Source: DATBLE01 sp963837265
Lineage (GTDB): Bacteria > Actinomycetota > Thermoleophilia > Gaiellales > Gaiellaceae
Length of the DNA stretch: 64,000 nt
Assembly: GCA_963837265.1 (NCBI GenBank)
Contig: CAWIMQ010000006.1
Span: 558,001-622,000 of the forward strand
Reading direction: 5' to 3'
Within the stretch, counting starts at the first letter, position 1. Each line of letters starts with the position of its first letter. This document shows, one piece after another, positions 57,797-64,000 of this stretch. The notes beneath the pieces were generated by a model. That model saw nothing but the letters and a program-made list of their open reading frames with translations. It was not told the DNA's origin and made no database searches. The translations under genes were made by a program, and so were the position numbers.

Positions 57797-58848
57797 GGAC
57801 GCTGCTCGCGGTCGACGGCGGCAACTCCAAGACGGATCTCGCGCTCGTCCGCGAGGACGGCGAGCTGCTCGCGATCAGGCGCGGCCCGCTCAGCTCACCG
57901 CACCACCTCGGCCTCGAGGGCAGCCTCGCGGTGCTCGACCGGCTCCTCGCCGAGGCTGCCGCCGACGCCGGGCTCGGCGGCGTCACGCGGCCGGCGGCCG
58001 GGCTCGCCGCGCTCCTGCTCGCCGGCGTGGACTTCCCGGCCGAGGAGGAGACCTTCCGGGCGGCGGCCGAGAAGCGCGGCTGGGCCGGCCGCGTCCTCGT
58101 CCGAAACGACACGTTCGCCGTGCTGCGGGCCGGCACCGAGCGCGGCTGGGGCGTCGCCGTCGTCTGCGGGGCGGGGATCAACTGCGTCGGCATCGCGCCG
58201 GACGGCCGGCACGCGCGCTTTCCGGCTCTGGGGCCGATCAGCGGCGACTGGGGCGGCGGCTTCGACCTCGGCCTCGCCGCGCTCTCGGCGGCAGCGAGAA
58301 GCGAGGACGGCCGGGGGCCGCGGACGACCCTCGAGCGTGAGGTACCGGCCCACTTCGGGCTTGCCTCGCCGCTGGAGGTGGCCGAGGCGATCCACACCGG
58401 CGAGATCCAGGTGCGCCGCGTGTCGGAGCTCGCGCCCGCGGTCTTCGCCGAGGCCGCCGACGACCCGGTCGCCAAGGGCCTGGTCGACCGCCTGGTCGCG
58501 GAGGTGGTCGATTTCGCGCGCGCGGCACTCGTGCGGCTCGAGCTCGACGGGGGCCCGGTCGAGGTGCTGCTCGGAGGCGGCCTCCTCCAGGCGGGCGACC
58601 GCCCGCTGATCGCGCGGATCGAGGAGGGCGTGCACGCGACTGCCCCCGCCGCGGTCGTGCGGGCCGCCTCGTCGCCGCCGATCGTCGGGGCGGCCCTCCT
58701 CGGGCTCGACGAGCTCGGCGCGGGCGCCGAGGCGCAGGAGCGCCTGCGCGACCGGCTCGGCACCGCCGTTTCCTCCCTGGGCCGGCCCGCGTCCGAGCAC
58801 ACCGAGCCCCGGCGGCTGAACACGAGCGTGGAGCGCGCCGATGGCTGA
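57793..58848 (+). CDS. BadF/BadG-type sugar kinase (N-acetylglucosamine kinase-like)
   Basis: This 351-residue ASKHA-fold kinase has the phosphate-1 loop AVDGGNSKTDLALV (7-20), VRNDTFAVLRAGTERGWG, CGAGINCVGIAPDG and GPISGDWGGGFDLGLAA. The DGGxSKT start and GDWG motif are those of the glucosamine/GlcNAc kinase group. Together with the GH4 enzyme this suggests amino-sugar or beta-glucoside disaccharides as the imported substrate. The start overlaps the GH4 stop (ATGA), and its last eight bases overlap the ATPase gene. Confidence 0.86.
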   Translation: MRTLLAVDGGNSKTDLALVREDGELLAIRRGPLSSPHHLGLEGSLAVLDRLLAEAAADAGLGGVTRPAAGLAALLLAGVDFPAEEETFRAAAEKRGWAGRVLVRNDTFAVLRAGTERGWGVAVVCGAGINCVGIAPDGRHARFPALGPISGDWGGGFDLGLAALSAAARSEDGRGPRTTLEREVPAHFGLASPLEVAEAIHTGEIQVRRVSELAPAVFAEAADDPVAKGLVDRLVAEVVDFARAALVRLELDGGPVEVLLGGGLLQAGDRPLIARIEEGVHATAPAAVVRAASSPPIVGAALLGLDELGAGAEAQERLRDRLGTAVSSLGRPASEHTEPRRLNTSVERADG

Positions 58849-59935
58849 CGTCCGCTACGCCGCCGCGACGCGGATCTACCCCGGAACCGAGGCGCCGGCG
58901 GTCGACGCGCTCGATCTGCACATCGCCGACGGCGAGCTCATGGTCCTCGTCGGCCCGTCCGGCTCGGGAAAGACGACCGCGCTGCGCATGCTCGCCGGCC
59001 TGGAAGAGGTGGACGGAGGCGCGATCTTCATCGGCGACCGTGAGGTCACGGACGTCGCACCGAAGGCGCGCGACGTGGCGATGGTGTTCCAGAACTACGC
59101 GCTCTACCCGTATCTGACCGTGGCCGCCAACATCGGCTTCCCGCTCAAGATCGCGCGCGTGAAGAAGGCGGAGCGCGACCGCCGCGTCGAGGAGGTCGCC
59201 GCCATGCTGGAGCTGAGCGACTACCTGCACCGGAAGCCGGGCCAGCTCTCCGGCGGGCAGCGCCAGCGGGTGGCGATGGGGCGTGCGATCATCCGCCGGC
59301 CGAGCGTGTTCCTGATGGACGAGCCGCTCTCGAACCTCGACGCGAAGCTCCGCGTCCAGATGCGCGCCGACATCGCCGAGCTCCAGACCCGGCTCGGCGT
59401 GACCACGGTCTACGTCACCCACGACCAGGCCGAGGCGCTGACGCTCGGCCACCGGGTCGCGGTCCTGAACGAGGGGCGCCTGCAGCAATGCGACGCGCCG
59501 CGCGCGCTGTACGAGCGCCCGGCGAACACGTTCGTCGCCGGCTTCATCGGCTCGCCGGCGATGAACCTCTGCGAGGTCGACCTCGGCCCGAACGGCTCCG
59601 TCACCCTCTGCCGCGAGCAGATCCCGCTCCCGGGCCGGGTGGCGGCGGCCGCCGCGCGGAGCGGCTGGAAGAAGCTGGTCGTCGGCCTGAGGCCGGAGTC
59701 GCTGGAGCTGACCGCGGACGGCGTCCCTGCCCGCGTGCAGGTGGTGGAGGAGGTGGGCGCGGATTCCTACGTCTTCTGCTCCGCCGACCTGGAGTGCGGG
59801 CCGGTCAACCTGGTCGCCCGCGTCGACACGCGGTCGGCCCCGGCCCGCGACGCCCGGATCTCGATCCGCCTGCGCACGGCCGAGGCGCACCTCTTCGAGC
59901 CCGGCTCCGGCGAGCGGATCGCGGTCGAGAGCTAG
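58841..59935 (+). CDS. Sugar ABC transporter ATPase (UgpC/MsiK type)
   Basis: The 364-residue ATPase has Walker A GPSGSGKTTALR, Q-loop VFQNYALYPYLT, signature LSGGQRQRVAMGRAI, Walker B FLMDEPLSNLDAKLR and THDQAEALTLGHR, followed by the MalK-like OB domain. It is in the operon it serves, unlike multi-purpose MsiK ATPases that are encoded alone. The other ATPase at 14.4 kb is a separate copy with a different C-terminal domain. Its stop overlaps the convergent TetR gene by four bases. Confidence 0.95.
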   Translation: MADVRYAAATRIYPGTEAPAVDALDLHIADGELMVLVGPSGSGKTTALRMLAGLEEVDGGAIFIGDREVTDVAPKARDVAMVFQNYALYPYLTVAANIGFPLKIARVKKAERDRRVEEVAAMLELSDYLHRKPGQLSGGQRQRVAMGRAIIRRPSVFLMDEPLSNLDAKLRVQMRADIAELQTRLGVTTVYVTHDQAEALTLGHRVAVLNEGRLQQCDAPRALYERPANTFVAGFIGSPAMNLCEVDLGPNGSVTLCREQIPLPGRVAAAAARSGWKKLVVGLRPESLELTADGVPARVQVVEEVGADSYVFCSADLECGPVNLVARVDTRSAPARDARISIRLRTAEAHLFEPGSGERIAVES

Positions 59936-60546
59936 GGCCGGGCGCGCTCGAGCCTGGCCGCGATCGCCTTCCGGGCCCGGTCGAGACCGCCCGGATCGCC
60001 GTGCAGCAGCAGGACCGAGTTGCCCATCTTCATGTACGCGTCCAGCTCGAACGCGAGCAGCTCCGGGTCCTCGGTAGGATCGAGCTCGCCCGCCTCCTGC
60101 GCCTCGCGAACACGTCTCTCGATCAGCTTCAGCCAGCCCGCCAGCGCCCCGGCGAGCCGTTCCTTCACCGGCCCCGGGTGCGTGTCGAGCTCGGCCGCCG
60201 CCGAGGCGAAGAAGCAGCCGCCGGGGAAGACCGGCCGCTCCAGGTAGCGGAGGAAGCTCTCGCACAGCGCTTCCAGCCGGCCCAGGGCGCCCTCGGCCTC
60301 GCGCGCCGGACGGACGACCGTCTCGGCGAAGATCTCGCCCGCGGTCTCGATCGCCGCCAGCTGGAGCTCCTCCTTCGAGCCGAAGTGCGCGTACAGGCCG
60401 CTCTTCGACATCCCGATGTGGTCCGCCAGGCGGCCGATCGACAGGCCGTCGAGACCCTCGACGGTGGCGAGCTTCGTCGCCGCGTCGAGGATGGCTGCCC
60501 GCGTCTGCTCGCCGTCTGCCCGCCGGCGCCTGGTCGGCGTGCTCAC
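59932..60546 (-). CDS. TetR family transcriptional regulator
   Basis: The N-terminal helix-turn-helix GLSIGRLADHIGMSKSGLYA with HFGSKEELQLAA is a TetR DNA-binding domain; the ligand domain has the TetR_C pattern PGGCFFASAAAELDTHPGPV. Regulators of this type often control a divergent gene. I chose GTG at 60546 because TATCTT ends seven bases upstream, implying a leaderless message; TTG at 60555 is the alternative. Two operator-like palindromes lie in the promoter. Confidence 0.92.
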   Translation of the reverse strand: MSTPTRRRRADGEQTRAAILDAATKLATVEGLDGLSIGRLADHIGMSKSGLYAHFGSKEELQLAAIETAGEIFAETVVRPAREAEGALGRLEALCESFLRYLERPVFPGGCFFASAAAELDTHPGPVKERLAGALAGWLKLIERRVREAQEAGELDPTEDPELLAFELDAYMKMGNSVLLLHGDPGGLDRARKAIAARLERARP

Positions 60547-60548
60547 GT

Positions 60549-60600
60549 TTGACAAGATAGCACGACCGGTCGTATTATCAAGAACGATCGGTCGTGCTAT
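60549..60600. promoter_or_regulatory. Overlapping divergent promoters with two TetR operators
   Basis: Plus strand: TTGACA (60549-60554), 18 bases, TATTAT (60573-60578), very close to consensus. Minus strand: TTGATA (60581-60576), 16 bases, TATCTT (60559-60554) for tetR. Operators: perfect palindrome ACGACCGGTCGT at 60562-60573 in both spacers, and near-copy ACGATCGGTCGT at 60583-60594, 21 bases apart. The arms ATAGCACGACCGGTCG (60557-60572) and CGATCGGTCGTGCTAT (60585-60600) are complementary except one base. Confidence 0.75.
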
Positions 60601-60715
60601 ATCAGGACCTGCCCCGTTCCCAGTCCGAGCTCCGCGCCGAGTGGCTGCGCGCCGAGCTCGAGTCGCCGCTCGGCGGGCTGGCCCGGCGCCTCTTCGCTCA
60701 GCTGAAGAGGGTCAG
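60594..60715 (+). other. Region downstream of the TetR-controlled promoter, possible gene remnant
   Basis: The strong plus-strand promoter reads into this stretch. A frame from GTG at 60594 (LYQDLPRSQSELRAEWLRAE, then LESPLGGLARRLFAQLKR) looks protein-like for about 40 residues. It then runs antisense into the 3' end of nucS with no recognisable continuation. It may be the start of a deleted target gene, a small protein, or the 5' part of an antisense RNA. Confidence 0.3.
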
Positions 60716-61375
60716 GTCGGGCTCGCGCTCGCCGCGCAGCAGCGCCAGGTCGACCTCGGCGCAGCGGATCCCGCGCGACCCGGCGAGGGTCAAGGCCTGG
60801 GGACGAAAGCGGGTGGCGGCGAGCACGCCGCGGCACCCCGACCTGGCCGGGTCGAGCCGGATCCGCTCCAGGTAGCGGACGAGCTGGTCGACCGCCTCGA
60901 TTCCTGCGATCCGCTTCACCTCGACGGCGACCCAACCGCCCTCTTCGTCGCGGCACATCAGGTCGACCGGGCCGATGTCGGTCGGCCACTCGCGCCGCAC
61001 GAGCCGCAGGGTCTCGCCGAGCGCCTCCGGCCGAGCGGCGAGCTCCTCCTGCAGGTCGCGCTCGACGCCGTCCTTCTCCAGCCCGGCGGCCTCGCCCATC
61101 TCGTGGGAGACGTCGCTGAGCACCTCGACGAGCCGGATCTCGAGGCAGTCCTCGCTCCTGCCGGCGCGCTTGCGCACGAGGATCCGCCCGTCGGCCTCCT
61201 CGATCGCGGTCGGCGGGGTCATCCAGTTCAGCGGCTTGACCTTGTAGCCGTCGCGATCGGACCAGACCATCACCGTGCCGTCGGCCTTGACCATCAGCAA
61301 CCGGGTCGCTTCGGGCAGGAACGCGTCGAGGCGCCCGGAGTAGGTGACTTCGCAGCGGGCGACGATCAGGCGCAC
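60698..61375 (-). CDS. nucS: Mismatch-specific endonuclease NucS
   Basis: NucS/EndoMS cuts both strands at mismatches and replaces MutSL in most actinobacteria. The 225 residues include the N-terminal beta domain RLIVARCEVTYSGRLDAFLP, VMVWSDRDGYKVKPLNWMTP and the nuclease core GPVDLMCRDEEGGWVAVEVK with its Asp and Glu-x-Lys. The C-terminal EPDLTLFS resembles the sliding-clamp binding tail. GTG at 61375 follows TAGGGT by eight bases. The last bases lie opposite a strong plus-strand promoter region. Confidence 0.96.
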   Translation of the reverse strand: MRLIVARCEVTYSGRLDAFLPEATRLLMVKADGTVMVWSDRDGYKVKPLNWMTPPTAIEEADGRILVRKRAGRSEDCLEIRLVEVLSDVSHEMGEAAGLEKDGVERDLQEELAARPEALGETLRLVRREWPTDIGPVDLMCRDEEGGWVAVEVKRIAGIEAVDQLVRYLERIRLDPARSGCRGVLAATRFRPQALTLAGSRGIRCAEVDLALLRGEREPDLTLFS

Positions 61376-61390
61376 GGCGGCGGACCCTAT

Positions 61391-61405
61391 TGTCCGTTTC
61401 GGACA
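61391..61405. promoter_or_regulatory. Inverted repeat between nucS and the toxin-antitoxin genes
   Basis: TGTCCG-TTT-CGGACA is a 6+3+6 palindrome in the 71-base divergent gap. It could be the autoregulatory operator of the antitoxin or a site controlling nucS. Confidence 0.4.
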
Positions 61406-61433
61406 GCTTCGGTTCCCTACTTCGGCTGCGTGC

Positions 61434-61439
61434 TACGCT
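61434..61439 (+). promoter_or_regulatory. -10 element of the toxin-antitoxin operon
   Basis: TACGCT followed by seven bases and the ATG at 61447, a leaderless arrangement. Confidence 0.4.
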
Positions 61440-61446
61440 GTCGCAC

Positions 61447-61689
61447 ATGGAGGTGAGCGTCCGGGAGCTGCGGAACAACACGAGCGAGGTCGTCGCCGCG
61501 GTCCGCGCGGGCGAGCCCGTCACGCTCACGAGCAACGGCGAGCCGGTCGCCGACATCGTCCCGCATCGGCGGCGAACGCGCTGGCTGCCCGGCGGATGGC
61601 TCCGGGCGCAGCTCCACGATCGCCAGGCGGACCATGCGCTGCGCCGTGACCTCGATCGTCTGGCCGGCGGCACGATCGACGAGCTGTGA
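61447..61689 (+). CDS. Phd/YefM-type antitoxin
   Basis: The 80-residue antitoxin begins MEVSVRELRNNTSEVVAAVR and continues PVTLTSNGEPVADIVPHRRR, the Phd/YefM DNA-binding fold. The C-terminal half is charged and would wrap the toxin. ATG at 61447 was preferred over an upstream in-frame start because of the leaderless promoter and because homology begins there. Its stop overlaps the toxin start (GTGA), the usual coupling of such pairs. Confidence 0.88.
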   Translation: MEVSVRELRNNTSEVVAAVRAGEPVTLTSNGEPVADIVPHRRRTRWLPGGWLRAQLHDRQADHALRRDLDRLAGGTIDEL

Positions 61690-62078
61690 CGCGCGGCCTG
61701 GCCGATACGTCGGTCTTCATCGCCCGAGAAGACGGTCGGCCCCTCGGCGAGCTCCCGTCCGAGCTTGCGGTGTCGGTCGTCACGATTGGTGAGCTCGAGC
61801 TGGGCGTGCTCGCAGCCGGAGATCCAGAAACGCGCGCCCGCCGAGCCGACACGCTCGCACTCGCCCGCGCCGCCGATCCGATCCCGGTGAGCGAAGCCGT
61901 CGCGAGCGCATTTGCGCGGCTCGTGCACGACTGCCGTCGTGCCGGACTGCGCCCACGCGTCCTCGACGCGCTCGTCGCGGCGACAGCCATCGAGCACGGC
62001 CTACCGGTCGTCACACAGGACGAGGACTTCGCCGCCATCGCGAACGTGCACTCCGCACTCGCCGTCGTCCCCGCCTGA
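61686..62078 (+). CDS. VapC-type PIN-domain toxin
   Basis: This 130-residue PIN ribonuclease has the acidic active site Asp7 (LADTSVFIARE), Glu36 (VTIGELELGV), Asp94 (RVLDALVAATA) and Asp112/Asp114 (TQDEDF). VapC toxins typically cut tRNA or rRNA. It starts with GTG inside the antitoxin stop. All catalytic residues are intact, so it should be active. Confidence 0.92.
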   Translation: MTRGLADTSVFIAREDGRPLGELPSELAVSVVTIGELELGVLAAGDPETRARRADTLALARAADPIPVSEAVASAFARLVHDCRRAGLRPRVLDALVAATAIEHGLPVVTQDEDFAAIANVHSALAVVPA

Positions 62079-62138
62079 CGACCTGGCCGCGCGCCTCGCG
62101 TTGGTTAGGCTCCGGGCCCGATCACAAGGAGGAGCGAG

Positions 62139-62426
62139 ATGGCCTACGGCATCGTGCATCACTTCCCCGGCGGCACGAAGGAGCAGTACGAGGCGTCGCT
62201 CGGAGCGGTCCACCCCGGGCGTGACGCCCTTCCCGAGGGCCAGATCTTCCACGCGGCCGGCTCGTCTGCCGGCGGCTGGACCGTCATCGCGGTCCACGAC
62301 TCGAGGGAGAGCTGGGAGCGGTTCCGCGACGGCACGCTCATCCCACGGCTGCAGCAGGGCATCGACGGCGGCTTCACCTCGGAGCCCGAGGAGACCGTCT
62401 TCGAGGTTCACAACCTCCAGCCCTGA
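62139..62426 (+). CDS. Small dimeric alpha/beta-barrel-like protein
   Basis: This 95-residue protein begins AYGIVHHFPGGTKEQYEASL and ends EPEETVFEVHNLQP. Length and alternating pattern resemble ABM/EthD-like ferredoxin-fold monooxygenase relatives, many of which have no known activity. AAGGAGGAG lies five bases before ATG 62139, one of the few strong Shine-Dalgarno sequences here. It has no partner in the vicinity. Confidence 0.75.
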   Translation: MAYGIVHHFPGGTKEQYEASLGAVHPGRDALPEGQIFHAAGSSAGGWTVIAVHDSRESWERFRDGTLIPRLQQGIDGGFTSEPEETVFEVHNLQP

Positions 62427-62463
62427 GGGGGCGAGCGGCCGGTCCGGGAGGCCCGCGTCGAAC

Positions 62464-63027
62464 CTAGCCGACGCGGGCCTGCTGCTTGCGGGCGAGCGTG
62501 ATCGCGGCGGCGGTCAGCCGAGCCCGAGGCGCGGCACGCCAGTCGAGGACGTCGAGCTGCCAGACGACGCTCCCGCGACGGACGACGAACCGGTGCTCGT
62601 ACGCGTCCGCGATCACGTAGCTCGCGAGCTGCGCGTCGCCGAGCCGCGCGACCCTCAGGCGGCGGTACACGCCGGGGAGCGAGCGCACGGCGGACGCAAA
62701 GGCGGCACGGGCGGCCCGCCCGGACCCGAAGACGAACGCCGCGCTGAAGACGTCCTCCGCCGGCAGGTGGAAGGCGGCCTGGTAGTGCCGCGAACCCCGG
62801 AAGAGCGCCCTTCCCGGGGCGCCGACGAGGAGCGCCGAGACGGCCGGCGCCGCACCCGTCGCCTTCGCGACCGGCTTCGCGCGGGCCGCCAGGTCGGAGC
62901 GGGCGAGGACGAGCCGCCGCGGGTCCGTCCCGCCCGCTCCGAACGCAGGCGCGGCCGCGAGGAGCGCGGCGGCGGCGAACGCCGGCCCGCGCGCGCGGGA
63001 GGCGCGCCGGCGCGCGCCGCCGCTCAG
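62464..63027 (-). CDS. Exported protein of unknown function (start codon CTG?)
   Basis: The 187-residue frame begins with a textbook signal peptide, SGGARRRASRARGPAFAAAA to a PAFGAGG cleavage region, followed by about 150 residues with AGRALFRGS-like loops and YVIADAYEHRFVVRRGSVVW. No ATG, GTG or TTG exists in frame at or before the signal peptide. CTG at 63027-63025 overlaps the upstream TGA as CTGA and is the most likely start. No family is recognised. It is the last gene of a four-gene minus-strand run. Confidence 0.65.
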   Translation of the reverse strand: MSGGARRRASRARGPAFAAAALLAAAPAFGAGGTDPRRLVLARSDLAARAKPVAKATGAAPAVSALLVGAPGRALFRGSRHYQAAFHLPAEDVFSAAFVFGSGRAARAAFASAVRSLPGVYRRLRVARLGDAQLASYVIADAYEHRFVVRRGSVVWQLDVLDWRAAPRARLTAAAITLARKQQARVG

Positions 63028-63578
63028 CAGGCCCAGGTGCCGGTGGCGACGCCGACATCTCTCACCTTGCCGTTGATCCGGACGGACGCCTTCCCGCTGA
63101 AGGAGCCCTTCCGGAGGCTCTTGCCCACGAGGACCCTGTTCGTCAGCGCCGCGAAGCCCTTGCCGGGCACCTGCCAGCCGACCGCCTGGTCCCTGTAGAC
63201 GCCGCTCTTGGCCTTGTCCGTGAGGAGACCGAAGTACGACGCCTTCGGATTGGCAGGCGGCAGCGTCTGGGTGCCGATGTTGATCGCGAGCACCTTGCTG
63301 CCCTTCGTGAACCCCTCCGTCACCTGACAGATGCCGTGCGTGAAGTGGTAGGTCCTGCCGGCGACGTGGACGGTGGCCCTCGCCGGGCCGCACCAGACGC
63401 GCGCGTAGGCGCCGCCGATGGTCGTCGGGCCGGGGGTGCACGCCGCAAGGCGCGCCGGCGCCCCGGACGAGCCCGCCGCCCAGAGCCCGGCCGCGGCGAC
63501 GCACACCGCCAGCGTCGCCGCCGCGCGCCTCGACGCGCGGTGTCCCCGTTCGCCGCCGTCCCTGCCGAGATCGCTCAT
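63024..63578 (-). CDS. Exported protein of unknown function
   Basis: The 184-residue protein has a basic start, a hydrophobic signal (AATLAVCVAAAGLWAAGSSG) and a compact secreted domain. Cysteines occur in ACTPGP, VWCGPA, GICQVT and the very C-terminus (TGTWAC), suggesting two disulfides. No family is recognised. ATG at 63578 has AGGAGG six bases upstream; ATG at 63584 overlaps the upstream stop as ATGA and is a real alternative. Confidence 0.7.
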   Translation of the reverse strand: MSDLGRDGGERGHRASRRAAATLAVCVAAAGLWAAGSSGAPARLAACTPGPTTIGGAYARVWCGPARATVHVAGRTYHFTHGICQVTEGFTKGSKVLAINIGTQTLPPANPKASYFGLLTDKAKSGVYRDQAVGWQVPGKGFAALTNRVLVGKSLRKGSFSGKASVRINGKVRDVGVATGTWAC

Positions 63579-63580
63579 CG

Positions 63581-63793
63581 TCATCCTCCTGTCGTGTGGG
63601 TTGGCGCCGCCGGGCCGAGCGTGGCTTCCGGCGTCGCAGGGTCGCTCTGCCTCAGGAGAGCGAGCAACTCGCTCTCGCTGCCGAACGGGGTCGACCGCCC
63701 GCTGCCGACGTGCTCGACGACGCCGCGGAGCGGGTCGCCCTCCTCCACGAAGGGCTCGGTCGGAGTCCAGACGCGAACGACGAAGGTCCTCAC
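63581..63793 (-). CDS. Small conserved-looking cytoplasmic protein
   Basis: This 70-residue protein, FVVRVWTPTEPFVEEGDPLR then GVVEHVGSGRSTPFGSESEL, has no signal peptide or membrane segment. The pattern RVW-x-LRGxVEHVxSGRxxxFxxxxELLALL is one I associate with small actinobacterial hypothetical proteins, so it is probably real. GTG at 63793 overlaps the upstream stop (GTGA). The function is unknown. Confidence 0.65.
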   Translation of the reverse strand: MRTFVVRVWTPTEPFVEEGDPLRGVVEHVGSGRSTPFGSESELLALLRQSDPATPEATLGPAAPTHTTGG

Positions 63794-64000
63794 GGCGCCG
63801 CCCGCTCGTAGGCGCCGGCGTCGCAGCCCGCCCCCTGCGGTCGCTTGACGCCGCGCGCGTCGACCTTGGGGCAGCTGGCCGCGGGCGCGATGTCGATCGC
63901 CGGGCTCGTCGGCTTCAGAGCCATGGTCGGCACGACGTTGCCCTTGGCCGCGAGCGACAGCAGCCCGGCATCGGGAACGGGCGGGTCGTCGCCGCAGTAC
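63790..64000 (-). CDS. Choice-of-anchor Q domain protein, C-terminal fragment
   Basis: Only the last ~69 codons are in the window; the gene continues past the right edge. The sequence MALKPTSPAIDIAPAASCPK, VDARGVKRPQGAGCDAGAYE is the characteristic end of right-handed beta-helix surface proteins with the choice-of-anchor Q domain (SPAID...RGxxRPxG..CDxGAYE). Such proteins are secreted and often very large. The stop overlaps the next gene (GTGA), so it heads the operon of small exported proteins. Confidence 0.8.
   Translation of the reverse strand, partial: YCGDDPPVPDAGLLSLAAKGNVVPTMALKPTSPAIDIAPAASCPKVDARGVKRPQGAGCDAGAYERAAP

Noticed and set aside
61390..61689. An antitoxin start at 61390
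   Set aside because: It would run through the inverted repeat and -10 element; homology and the leaderless signal both point to ATG 61447.

Overview
The window is GC-rich (about 70 % by eye), gene-dense DNA from an actinomycete-type bacterium. NucS mismatch endonuclease, many GTG starts, 4-base ATGA/GTGA gene overlaps and apparently leaderless transcripts point to Actinomycetota. Gene content and style fit Thermoleophilia (Gaiellales/Solirubrobacterales-like), but that placement is inference. About 80 genes are present; no rRNA, tRNA, CRISPR array or transposase gene was seen, and no gene-free stretch exceeds 300 bases.

Layout. 1-5.1 kb (minus): F-type ATP synthase cluster atpZ-I-B-E-F-H-A-G, cut by the left edge in atpG. 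5.1-11 kb (minus): tagO/wecA-type sugar-phosphate transferase, upp, glyA, a Sua5/TsaC protein, prmC and prfA. 11-15.6 kb: a carbohydrate ABC transporter with a divergent ATPase gene. 15.6-23.1 kb (minus): OsmC, DUF1385, rpmE, a PLP dehydratase, a secreted cupredoxin-sugar dehydrogenase fusion, and a two-component system next to two exported proteins that share an 11-base-spaced promoter repeat. 23.3-40.8 kb (mostly minus): acyl-CoA and branched-chain catabolism: ETF and ETF-quinone oxidoreductase, enoyl-CoA hydratase, a two-subunit B12 mutase with isobutyryl-CoA-type active-site residues, cobalamin adenosyltransferase, acyl-CoA dehydrogenase, 3-hydroxyacyl-CoA dehydrogenase and thiolase. These are interspersed with a flippase, a chromate transporter and small enzymes. 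40.9-50.9 kb (plus): a tryptophan operon with leader peptide and attenuator (trpL-E-G-D-CF-B-amidase-A), then a methyltransferase, nitrilase and NYN nuclease. 51.9-59.9 kb: a ROK-regulated sugar locus (binding protein, two permeases, GH4 glycosidase, BadF-type kinase, ATPase). 59.9-64 kb: TetR regulator, nucS, a VapBC-like toxin-antitoxin pair and a run of exported proteins of unknown function.

How the genes work together. The 23-41 kb block can carry acyl-CoAs through dehydrogenation (electrons to ETF, then quinone), hydration, oxidation and thiolysis. The B12 mutase and its cofactor-making adenosyltransferase fit valine or other branched-chain carbon. The two sugar importers and the sugar dehydrogenase suggest a heterotroph that scavenges plant or microbial saccharides.

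Most notable signals: (1) four genes whose conserved N-terminus begins where only CTG or ATA could initiate, three of them in exact 4-base overlaps with the upstream stop; (2) a recurring TAnnnT-N6 element directly before start codons, indicating widespread leaderless transcription; (3) a near-consensus TetR-operated promoter pointing antisense into nucS; (4) a Trp attenuator and an amidase gene inside the trp operon; (5) an ETF-QO lacking one of its four cluster cysteines; (6) two families of long palindromic intergenic repeats.
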